Assembly (NCBI GenBank): GCA_030598905.1
Contig: JAUVPA010000030.1
Span: 1 to 10,664 of the forward strand
DNA: 10,664 nucleotides
Source: Acidimicrobiia bacterium
GTDB taxonomy: Bacteria > Actinomycetota > Acidimicrobiia > Spongiisociales > UBA5794
Direction of reading: 5' to 3'
The first letter of the stretch is position 1; the number at the start of each line of letters is the position of its first letter. The notes under the pieces were generated by a model, which was not told the origin of the DNA, did no database searches, and was given only the letters and a program-made list of their open reading frames with translations. This document shows, in pieces, positions 1 through 5,974 of the stretch. The translations under genes were made by a program, and so were the position numbers.

Positions 1-42
1 AGGCTTCAGGTCGCTCCCATGATCCGCCTCTACGAGGGCTGA
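1..42 (+). CDS. Possible 3' tail of a plus-strand gene entering from the left
   Basis: Reading frame 1 is open from the first base to a TGA at 40-42 and ends in the residues RLQVAPMIRLYEG. If real, it is the C-terminus of a gene convergent with the TetR gene, and the two ends overlap by 13 bases. Thirteen codons cannot identify a family, and a chance open frame is quite possible in GC-rich DNA. It is listed only because no other gene explains bases 1-29. Confidence 0.25.
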   Translation, partial: RLQVAPMIRLYEG

Positions 43-608
43 ACTCCTAGTCCATGGGCCGCTGCGTCGAGGAGCTGCGCGGCGGCGTCCCGTGCGTCGA
101 GCGTTGCCGCGGCGGGGAGGCGGTAGGCCCAATTGATTGCACCCAAGGCACTGCCAATGGCGATGGTGGAGTCGGCCGCTCGCAGCCGACCCTCGTCGAC
201 GGCTTGTGTGTGCCAGTTTCTCAGGATCCGCGTGTACTGCCGGTCGCGTTCTTGGATCGCACTCCGACGCGGCGCGGAGAGGGCATGGCGGTCTCTCTCG
301 AAAACGCGGTTGGCGTCGACGTTGGCGAGCACGGCTTCACCGTGGGCGAGGAGAGCAGCCATGAGGCGGTCGGTTGCCGAATCGTGATTGGCCTCGATCC
401 TCTCCAGTCCTTCGAGCGCCTTCCTCACGATACGATCGTGGATCTCGAACAGGATCGTGTCTTTGCTGTCGAAGTAGTAGTAGATGGCCGGCTTGGTGAA
501 GCCGATCTCGGCGGCGAGGTCGTCGAGCGTTGTCTGCTCGTAGCCCTGCTTGGAGAACAGCCGTTCGGCGACATCGATGATCTGGCTCCGTCGCTCCTCT
601 CCCGTCAT
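30..608 (-). CDS. TetR/AcrR-family transcriptional repressor
   Basis: A 192-residue one-component regulator of usual TetR length. The N-terminal DNA-binding domain is clear: residues 8-49 hold the helix-turn-helix with the signature TTLDDLAAEIGFTKPAIYYYF followed by DSKDTIL. The rest is the variable helical ligand-binding and dimerisation domain. I chose the ATG at 608 because the motif begins about ten residues later, as is usual, and because this ATG forms an ATGA overlap with the stop of the carboxyltransferase gene. No Shine-Dalgarno is obvious, so translation is probably coupled. As the last gene of an acyl-CoA operon it most likely senses an acyl-CoA or related pathway intermediate and represses its own operon at the inverted repeat at 2910-2931. 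The family call is secure. The ligand and operator assignments are inference. Confidence 0.93.
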   Translation of the reverse strand: MTGEERRSQIIDVAERLFSKQGYEQTTLDDLAAEIGFTKPAIYYYFDSKDTILFEIHDRIVRKALEGLERIEANHDSATDRLMAALLAHGEAVLANVDANRVFERDRHALSAPRRSAIQERDRQYTRILRNWHTQAVDEGRLRAADSTIAIGSALGAINWAYRLPAAATLDARDAAAQLLDAAAHGLGVQPS

Positions 609-2152
609 GAGACGCGGGGACGTGATCCCCAGGCGAAATCCACTGCTTTGATGGCCGTTGCCCTTGTCTCGCTGGGGAAGATGATGTCGTCGACGAATCC
701 GTGAGCGGCGGCCTCCCATGGCTCTGATTCGTTCGTCCACTCGGCCGACAACTCGGCGAAGAGCGCCTCTCGCGCCTCTAATCCGTGTTCTTCTGCAGCA
801 TTGTCGAGCTGGCGTCGGTGCACGGTCCGCACTCCGGCCTCGGGAGCCATGAATCCGAGTTCCGCCGTGGGCCAGCAGAAGAGGAAGTCGGGTCTCGTGG
901 GACGGCCTCCCATGGCGTAGTGCCCGCCCCCGTAAGCCTTCCTGAGCACGAAGGAGATCTTGGGTACTCGCGCCCTCGAGATCCGTGCCACGATTCGCTC
1001 GTAGGACTTCACGATGCCATCACGCTCGGCGGCGCTCCCCACCATCAGGCCGGGAACGTCTTGGAGGAACACGAGCGGCAGGTTGAATCGATCACAGAGG
1101 TCGACGAAGTCGAGCTCCTTGGCGAGTGCCGGGTTGTCGAGAACGCCACCCAGATGCATCGGCTGGTTGGCGATCACGCCGATCGGCTCTCCGTCGAGTC
1201 TGGCGAGGGCCGTGATGAGATTGGGTGCGTTGGCGGAACGCCACGGGAGAATGGTGTGGGCGTCGACCAGTCCTTCGATGACGTCGTACATGTCGTATCC
1301 ACTGCGTCGGCGATCAGGCACTGCAGCGGCGGCCTCGACCATCGGTCGTGCTGGATCTGTCGGTGCGGCGTGTGGAGCAGGCAGCGAAGCGTTGCTCGGC
1401 ACGTACGACAGGAAGGCACGGATGGCGGAGAAGGCGTCCTCTTCTCCGTCGACGACGAGGTGAGCGGTGCCGGTTCGTGACGCGATCGCGGCACCACCGA
1501 GTTGTTCGTCTGTGATGCTCTCGCCGATGGAAGCTTCGATCACGGAGGGCCCAGAGAGGCCTACAGCGGCAGCGGCAGTCATCGCGACGAAGTCCGCAGT
1601 GGCGGCATGCAGGCCTGCGTCTCCGTAGCTCGCACCGAGAACGGCGACGGCTCGCGGAACAGCGGGAAACCCGTCGGGTGTCTGGAGAAATTCGGAGAAA
1701 TCGAATGGCAGTCCTGAGAATCGCCACCCCATGACGTCGGGAATCCTGCCACCGTCGGCGTCGACCAACATCACGATCGGAAAACCTTTGCGCCCGGCCG
1801 CTGCGATGACTCTGCCCTGTTTCCGCATGCCAACCGGTGCCGTCGTACCGGCGAGGACGGTTGCATCGATGCCGATCACCGCGGCGGGCCGACCGTCGAT
1901 CTCCGCGAAGCCGGTGACGACCGCATCACCCGGCACGTACCGATCGATGCGTCGCTCCGGTTGGGCGAGCATCCCGACTTCCAACCACGAGTTCCGGTCG
2001 ACCAATCGGTCGATGCGCTCTCGGACCGTAAGCCGACCCGAGGCGTGATGACGGGCGACCCGCTCGGTACCACCCATTTCGAGCGCAACGGCCCTCCTCC
2101 TTGCCAGCTCGGCGGCGAGCTCATCGGCGGGGGGAGGTTCCGGGATGGTCAT
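605..2152 (-). CDS. Acyl-CoA carboxylase carboxyltransferase (beta) subunit
   Basis: A 515-residue protein of PccB/AccD type, which transfers a carboxyl group from carboxybiotin to an acyl-CoA in the cytosol. It has two crotonase-fold halves. The N-terminal half (about 30-260) shows DADGGRIPD (131-139), LSGPSVI (199-205) and LGGAAIASRTGTAH (218-231). The C-terminal half (about 280-500) shows the VPGLM loop (366-370), LRKAYGGGHYAMGG (403-416, the second oxyanion-hole region) and WPTAELGFMAPEAG (427-440). Length matches propionyl-, methylcrotonyl- and geranyl-CoA carboxylase beta chains. The ATG at 2152 forms an ATGA overlap with the end of the hydratase gene, and the stop overlaps the TetR start the same way. 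No biotin carboxylase or biotin carrier subunit is present in the window, so its partner must lie elsewhere or be shared. The acyl-CoA substrate cannot be told from the sequence. Confidence 0.9.
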   Translation of the reverse strand: MTIPEPPPADELAAELARRRAVALEMGGTERVARHHASGRLTVRERIDRLVDRNSWLEVGMLAQPERRIDRYVPGDAVVTGFAEIDGRPAAVIGIDATVLAGTTAPVGMRKQGRVIAAAGRKGFPIVMLVDADGGRIPDVMGWRFSGLPFDFSEFLQTPDGFPAVPRAVAVLGASYGDAGLHAATADFVAMTAAAAVGLSGPSVIEASIGESITDEQLGGAAIASRTGTAHLVVDGEEDAFSAIRAFLSYVPSNASLPAPHAAPTDPARPMVEAAAAVPDRRRSGYDMYDVIEGLVDAHTILPWRSANAPNLITALARLDGEPIGVIANQPMHLGGVLDNPALAKELDFVDLCDRFNLPLVFLQDVPGLMVGSAAERDGIVKSYERIVARISRARVPKISFVLRKAYGGGHYAMGGRPTRPDFLFCWPTAELGFMAPEAGVRTVHRRQLDNAAEEHGLEAREALFAELSAEWTNESEPWEAAAHGFVDDIIFPSETRATAIKAVDFAWGSRPRVS

Positions 2153-2898
2153 CGGCCCGTGAAGTTCGGGTTGCGGCGCTCGGCGAAAGCAGCAAGCCCC
2201 TCGGCATGGTCCGCGGTGTCCATCAATCGGGGGATGAGGTCGACCGAGTCTTCGTATCGCGCCGTCTGGCCGAGTGCCAGCAGTTCCTTGGCGGCGGCGC
2301 GCGCTTGTGGCGCGATCATGGCAGCCGCCCGCGCCAACTTCATGGCCTCCTCCACGTGCTCTCCCTGCGGCGTCACGGTGGTGACGAGACCCGCCGCGAA
2401 CGCGGTTGAGGCGTCGATCGACTCGCCGGTGAGCAGGAGATACCGCATCCATCCTCCGCCCATCTTGCGGTGGGCGCGCACGGCTGCGATCCCGGGGACG
2501 AGGCCGACCCGACCTTCGGGGAGGCCGAACTGCGCGGTGGCGTCGGCAACGCAGATGTCGCTCACGATCGCCAGCTCACAGCCACCGCCCAGTGCGTTGC
2601 CGTGCACCGCGGTGATCGTTGTCTGTGGAGCGTGTTCGATCGCGGCGAAGACCGCCAAGACCTCGGCGATGTAGGTGCGCCTGCCTGCAGCGTCGGTGAG
2701 GCCTCGCATATCGTCGAAGTCGCCACCGACGCTGAACGATCTCCCGGCTCCGTGCAGGACGAGGACCCGAACATCAGTGCCAGGATTGGCAACGATGGCG
2801 GCAAGTTCGGTCAGGAGTTCTCGGCTGAGGGCGTTCAGCTTCTCAGGTCTATCGAAACGGACGAGACCGATGTGGTCGGCGACAGAATAGTCGAGCAT
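2149..2898 (-). CDS. Enoyl-CoA hydratase/isomerase (crotonase) family protein
   Basis: A 249-residue crotonase of normal length that probably adds water to an enoyl-CoA. Residues 104-110 (GGGCELA) form the oxyanion-hole helix, with E108 as the first catalytic glutamate. FGLPEGRVGLVPG (124-136) supplies E128. The 20-residue spacing matches the two catalytic glutamates of classical hydratases, so true hydratase activity is likely. SVGGDF (56-61) is the usual first CoA-binding and oxyanion segment. It is the first gene of the hydratase-carboxyltransferase-TetR unit. Its ATG at 2898 lies six bases after a TAGAAT -10 element, which suggests leaderless translation under the 2910-2931 operator. It does not resemble the ring-cleaving EchA20 hydrolase as I remember that sequence. 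The specific substrate is unknown. Confidence 0.95.
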   Translation of the reverse strand: MLDYSVADHIGLVRFDRPEKLNALSRELLTELAAIVANPGTDVRVLVLHGAGRSFSVGGDFDDMRGLTDAAGRRTYIAEVLAVFAAIEHAPQTTITAVHGNALGGGCELAIVSDICVADATAQFGLPEGRVGLVPGIAAVRAHRKMGGGWMRYLLLTGESIDASTAFAAGLVTTVTPQGEHVEEAMKLARAAAMIAPQARAAAKELLALGQTARYEDSVDLIPRLMDTADHAEGLAAFAERRNPNFTGR

Positions 2899-2904
2899 GA
2901 GATC

Positions 2905-2910
2905 ATTCTA
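2905..2910 (-). promoter_or_regulatory. -10 element of a probable leaderless promoter for the hydratase operon
   Basis: On the minus strand TAGAAT lies six bases before the ATG at 2898. It matches the actinobacterial TANNNT -10 pattern, and five of six bases match TATAAT. A start about seven bases downstream would fall on or next to the A of the ATG, giving a leaderless mRNA. No good -35 is visible at 16-18 bp, so the promoter may need an extended contact or be weak. Confidence 0.6.
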
Positions 2911-2931
2911 CTTACTGATCAGTCAGTAAGT
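2910..2931. promoter_or_regulatory. TetR-type operator, 9-bp perfect inverted arms
   Basis: The left arm ACTTACTGA (2910-2918) and right arm TCAGTAAGT (2923-2931) are exact reverse complements around a 4-bp centre, TCAG. Size, spacing and composition are typical of operators bound by TetR proteins that control fatty-acid and acyl-CoA genes. It directly abuts the TAGAAT -10 and fills the space upstream, so a bound repressor would block RNA polymerase. It also overlaps the last codons and stop (2919-2921) of the upstream NTF2-like gene. The regulator at 30-608 is the natural candidate to bind it. Confidence 0.8.
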
Positions 2932-3677
2932 GACGATCCCGTCATCAGGCGACGGGAGAGACCCCAGTGGTCGGCTATAGATTCGGTGAGTCGTACGGAC
3001 CGCCCGTCATACTCGGCAACCACAGCTGCTCCACATGTGAACGGGGCGCCGGTGGCAGATACACCGACCAACCCTCCGTCGTAACGGCCCTCGAGCGTCA
3101 CGTGAGCGACCACGACGGTATCGAAAGACATGGCAGCATCGACCTGGGCGACGCCTTTGCTGACCCCGATTCGAAAGACGTCGTCGATAGCCGATGGCCT
3201 CTCGAGCCATGACCGCACGGCCTCTTCCGCATCAGGATTGATGCTTCGCAACGGTTGGGACCACGGATCGGGGTGGGCGGGGTCGGGAGGTCGACCGTTC
3301 CCTGAGCGGAGTTGGGCAAGGCGTCCTGCGAAGTCCTGCTCGACCCAGCATTCGGCGAGTTTCCCGTTGGCACCCCGCCGATAGAGAGAGATGCCGTGCC
3401 ATGTTGCGGTGACCCCGTGTTTGACAGACGTCGCCGTCTCACTGAACTGCATTGCGAGCTGTTCTCCATTGCTATGGAGACCGTGAACGCTGAGCGTGAG
3501 GTCGGGAAAGCGGGCATAGGCCCCTTCGACCATCTCGGTGTATTCGGTGAAGCCGAGAGTTTCACCGCCGATGTGGATCCGGTAGTCCGGCTCCATGATC
3601 GTCGAGCATTGGGTCATATCGTGAGCGTTGGTGTAGTCCACGACGTAACGGCGCATCAGCGCGATGGAGGGATGCAT
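2919..3677 (-). CDS. Tandem NTF2/SnoaL-like protein
   Basis: A 252-residue cytosolic protein, about twice the length of a single NTF2-fold unit. Residues 1-125 look like a SnoaL-type domain: the first helix has the pattern MRRYVVDYTNAHD, then IMEPDYRIHIGGETLGFTEY, and near the end WHGISLYRRGANGKLAECWVEQD. Residues about 145-245 look like a second, more divergent unit ending GVSATGAPFTCGAAVVAEYDG and IADHWGL, a common SnoaL C-terminal pattern. Such folds serve as cyclases, isomerases, dehydratases or binding proteins, so the exact reaction is unknown. I chose the ATG at 3677 over the in-frame ATG at 3722 because it begins the recognisable domain, has GGGAAAG just upstream, and leaves the 3700-3713 palindrome outside the gene. 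It ends 20 bp before the hydratase gene, so read-through into that operon is likely. Confidence 0.75.
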   Translation of the reverse strand: MHPSIALMRRYVVDYTNAHDMTQCSTIMEPDYRIHIGGETLGFTEYTEMVEGAYARFPDLTLSVHGLHSNGEQLAMQFSETATSVKHGVTATWHGISLYRRGANGKLAECWVEQDFAGRLAQLRSGNGRPPDPAHPDPWSQPLRSINPDAEEAVRSWLERPSAIDDVFRIGVSKGVAQVDAAMSFDTVVVAHVTLEGRYDGGLVGVSATGAPFTCGAAVVAEYDGRSVRLTESIADHWGLSRRLMTGSSLTD

Positions 3678-3699
3678 CAACTTTCCCGGCAGGCCGGCA

Positions 3700-3713
3700 A
3701 CCAAACGTTTGGT
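3700..3713. promoter_or_regulatory. Perfect 14-bp palindrome, probable operator in a divergent promoter
   Basis: ACCAAACGTTTGGT reads the same on both strands. It lies between the divergent NTF2-like gene and the small ORF/SDR pair, three bases upstream of a plus-strand -10 (TAACAT) and at the predicted start region of the minus-strand promoter. One bound dimer could therefore control both directions. The fourteen bases CTACCAAACGTTTG, read on the minus strand, recur exactly at 10250-10263 in the other divergent region. The sequence differs from the 2910-2931 operator, so a different regulator is likely. Confidence 0.75.
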
Positions 3714-3716
3714 AGA

Positions 3717-3723
3717 TAACATA
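3717..3723. promoter_or_regulatory. Back-to-back -10 elements for the divergent genes
   Basis: On the plus strand TAACAT (3717-3722) lies eight bases before the ATG at 3731, a spacing that predicts a leaderless start. On the minus strand TATGTT (3723-3718) would start transcription near 3711 and give a leader of about 34 bases for the NTF2-like gene. Both fit TANNNT. No convincing -35 hexamer is visible for either. The assignment rests on position and the adjoining palindrome. Confidence 0.45.
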
Positions 3724-3730
3724 CTGCGCC

Positions 3731-3841
3731 ATGGACAGCGTCCCCGGCCCCGAGTACCTGGGCGCGACCGCAATCATCGACTCCGCCAACGCCGACGTGA
3801 TCGCCGGGGCCGACGCGGATCGCCGCGCCGGAGCCAGATGA
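3731..3841 (+). CDS. Small 36-residue ORF coupled to the SDR gene
   Basis: ATG at 3731, TGA at 3839-3841, product MDSVPGPEYLGATAIIDSAN followed by ADVIAGADADRRAGAR. It starts eight bases after a -10-like element and ends in an ATGA overlap with the SDR start, which suggests a leaderless first cistron that brings ribosomes to the SDR gene. The pattern YL-AT-IIDS-NADVIA resembles, from memory, the extreme N-terminus of some bacterial transglutaminase-like proteins. It may therefore be a truncated remnant of such a gene kept for coupling. Alternatively it is simply a leader ORF. No membrane segment or metal motif is visible. Its existence as a translated ORF is moderately supported, and the family resemblance is weak. 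Confidence 0.5.
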   Translation: MDSVPGPEYLGATAIIDSANADVIAGADADRRAGAR

Positions 3842-4953
3842 AATCGGCACTGGTCGTCGGCGGCACCGGTCCTTCGGGGCCGCACCTCGTTGCCGGATTG
3901 CTCGATCGCGGTTTCGAGGTTGAGATATTCCACACCGGCCGCCACGAAATCGACGAGATGCCCGATGTGAGGCATCGTCACGGAGATCCCTTCAGCGCCG
4001 ACGACATCGCATCGGCCTTCGAGGGACTCAATGCCGACGTCGTGATTGCGACATATGGGCGAGTTCGGCTCATTGCCGAGGCCGCGGCTGGAGAGTGCCG
4101 CCAGTTCATATCGGTGGGCGGAACCCCGGTGTACAAAGGTTTCGTGCCGCCGGACGTAAACCATCCTCGTGGGCTTCAAGCGCTGTTTCGCGAGGACGCA
4201 GAACTCGTGCCGCCCGAAGGCATCGAGGGTGCTCTCTATGGGGCTGGCGCCGTTCGCCGCACGGAGGATGCCGTCTTCGACCTTGGCAAGTCGGGTGCAT
4301 TCGGCGCTTCGGTCTTTCGCTATCCGTCGATCTATGGGCCTCGCAATCCCCACGCGTGGGAGTGGAGTTCCGTCAAACGGATCTTGGATGGCCGCACTTT
4401 CATGGTCGTCCCCGACGGCGGATTGGCGGTGCACTCTCGCTTGAGCAGCTGGAACGCCGCCGAGTCGATCTTGCTCGCCGTGGATCATCCTGGGAAGGCG
4501 GCGGGGCGCGCGTTCAACTGCGCCGACGACGATCAGTTCTCCCGGGCGCAGTGGCACGAGATGATCATCGAGCACATGGGCGGCCAAGTGGAGATGGTGT
4601 CGGTTCCCGGGGATATTCCCAGCCCGGGATGGGGGCTCGTTGTTTTCAAGTATGACTGCTCTCCCCACGTGATTCCCGACACCACCAGCATCCGCACGCT
4701 GCTCGGATACGTGGACGCGGTGCCCGCGAGGCAAGGGCTCGCCAAGACGGTCGATTGGCTCGTCGCAAACCAAAACGACTCGGTGTCGTGGACGGTTCTC
4801 GATCCCTTCGACTACGAGGCGGAGGACACCTTCATCGAGGCCTGGATGAACGCCCGCGATGCCATAGCGGAGTCCGCCGAGCGATATGTGAAGCTCCCCG
4901 CGATGCCTCTTCCCCAGACGGCAACTGGTAAGGGGCCAGAAGCCAGTACGTGA
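3838..4953 (+). CDS. NAD-dependent epimerase/dehydratase-like (extended SDR) protein
   Basis: A 371-residue protein with an N-terminal Rossmann fold: VVGGTGPSG (6-14) is the dinucleotide glycine motif, and FHTGRH (31-36) is the end of beta-2 that selects the cofactor. RYPSIYGPRN (161-170) is the typical extended-SDR segment after the active site. The usual YxxxK pair is not clean: Y134 lies in ALYGAGAVRRTEDAV, arginines 140-141 follow, and no lysine sits at the expected place, so catalysis may be altered or alignment may shift. A C-terminal extension (about 315-371) is acidic then polar. The ATG at 3838 is preceded by GGAG and forms an ATGA overlap with the small ORF. The gene runs convergent to the oxidoreductase gene with only 7 bp between the stops, and no terminator hairpin is visible there. 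It probably oxidises, reduces or epimerises a pathway intermediate; the substrate is unknown. Confidence 0.85.
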   Translation: MKSALVVGGTGPSGPHLVAGLLDRGFEVEIFHTGRHEIDEMPDVRHRHGDPFSADDIASAFEGLNADVVIATYGRVRLIAEAAAGECRQFISVGGTPVYKGFVPPDVNHPRGLQALFREDAELVPPEGIEGALYGAGAVRRTEDAVFDLGKSGAFGASVFRYPSIYGPRNPHAWEWSSVKRILDGRTFMVVPDGGLAVHSRLSSWNAAESILLAVDHPGKAAGRAFNCADDDQFSRAQWHEMIIEHMGGQVEMVSVPGDIPSPGWGLVVFKYDCSPHVIPDTTSIRTLLGYVDAVPARQGLAKTVDWLVANQNDSVSWTVLDPFDYEAEDTFIEAWMNARDAIAESAERYVKLPAMPLPQTATGKGPEAST

Positions 4954-4960
4954 TCGAGGC

Positions 4961-5974
4961 TCAGACGTAGGGGATGACCTCGGAACCGAACCGCCTGATC
5001 GCCTCGAGCGTCTCGGTGTGGGATGGCCCACCGGGGTGGCGGAGGCGCAGAGCGATGTAGTCCGCGCCCGTCAGCTCCGTCCACTCGGTGATGAGCCCGC
5101 GCACCTGTTCCGGCGACCCATAGAGGAATCGGCCGGGGGCGATCCGATCGAGGGTGAAGTCCTTGCGGTCGGCGACCTCCGTCACCCACGGCTCGAAGAC
5201 CTCCCGGTAGACGCCGACGTTGTAGTACAGCCGGTGGATCGCCAAGGCGTGGGGCGTCCAAACCTCCTCACATTCGGCTGTGTCGTCGCCGATCCACGCC
5301 TCGCGGAAGAGAGCAACTCGATGTTTCCTGCCGGCTGCTGAGGCTGCCTCGCGGTAGCGATCGGCGAGACGGGCGATCGTCCCCACATCGCGCTGGGGAT
5401 CGCTTATCCAGACATCCGCGTAGCGGCCCGCCCTTTCCAGTCCTGCTCGGGCGTGTGCGCCCATCCAGATCGGAGGGTGGGGGCTGGTGAAGGGTCGTGG
5501 AGTGATGGCGGCCTTGACGGCGAAGTGGGCTCCGGAGAATGCAAATGCCTCTCCCGAAAAACACTGCAGCATGATTTGCATCTGCTCTTCGAAGATTTCT
5601 GGCCGAGCATCTCGGTCGACTCCGTACGCCGCGAAATCGGGAGGCTGGTGTCCGATCCCAAGGCCCAAGATGACCCTGCCGGCTGTGATCCAATCGAGCA
5701 TGATGGTGTCTTCGGCCAGCCGGATCGGATGATGCAGCGGCGTGGCGAGAACCGCCGCTCCGAATCGGATCCGCTCGGTCCCCTGCAACAAACCTGCTCC
5801 GAGAAGCATCGGGGACACGAGAGCACCGCCGTGGGCCTGGTGAAACTCGGTGAGGAAGACGGCATCGAAGCCCGCCTCTTCGGCGGCGAGGACTTCGGCA
5901 CGAAGCTCCTCCCAGAGGCGATCGAGGGGGGTGTCCTTTGCCTGGATCGGCAGCACAAGACCGAGGTCGGTCAT
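4961..5974 (-). CDS. Luciferase-like (LLM-class) flavin/F420-dependent oxidoreductase
   Basis: A 337-residue protein of the bacterial-luciferase TIM-barrel superfamily, typical in length. Seen features are the N-terminal strand LGLVLPI, AEEAGFDAVFLTEFH (31-45), AAVLATPLHHPIRLAEDTIMLDWITAGRVILGLGIG (73-108, the most conserved block), and PPIWMGAHARAGLERAGRYADVWI (167-190). Such enzymes use FMNH2 or, commonly in actinobacteria, coenzyme F420 for hydride transfer or monooxygenation. The sequence alone does not decide which. The ATG at 5974 has GGAGG four bases upstream (plus-strand 5979-5983) and an ATGA overlap with the kinase stop, so it is both coupled and well initiated. It is the last gene of the IpdAB-like operon and likely acts on the same substrate, perhaps in an oxidative step before CoA chemistry. 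Confidence 0.92.
   Translation of the reverse strand: MTDLGLVLPIQAKDTPLDRLWEELRAEVLAAEEAGFDAVFLTEFHQAHGGALVSPMLLGAGLLQGTERIRFGAAVLATPLHHPIRLAEDTIMLDWITAGRVILGLGIGHQPPDFAAYGVDRDARPEIFEEQMQIMLQCFSGEAFAFSGAHFAVKAAITPRPFTSPHPPIWMGAHARAGLERAGRYADVWISDPQRDVGTIARLADRYREAASAAGRKHRVALFREAWIGDDTAECEEVWTPHALAIHRLYYNVGVYREVFEPWVTEVADRKDFTLDRIAPGRFLYGSPEQVRGLITEWTELTGADYIALRLRHPGGPSHTETLEAIRRFGSEVIPYV

Noticed and set aside
54..704. A 216-codon plus-strand open frame opposite the TetR gene
   Set aside because: It is antisense to a clear TetR gene with a recognisable helix-turn-helix; the translation has no family features.
1961..2674. A 237-codon plus-strand open frame opposite the hydratase and carboxyltransferase
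   Set aside because: It is antisense to two conserved genes, carries no recognisable domain, and has no promoter or ribosome binding site.
4940..4975. A possible bidirectional terminator between the convergent SDR and oxidoreductase genes
   Set aside because: Only 7 bp separate the stops, and I see no GC-rich hairpin followed by a T-run on either strand.
3562..5031. A 489-codon open frame on the minus strand opposite the SDR gene
   Set aside because: It overlaps a well-supported SDR coding region along its whole length, its product is arginine- and histidine-rich with no domain motif, and it is a typical shadow frame of GC-rich DNA.
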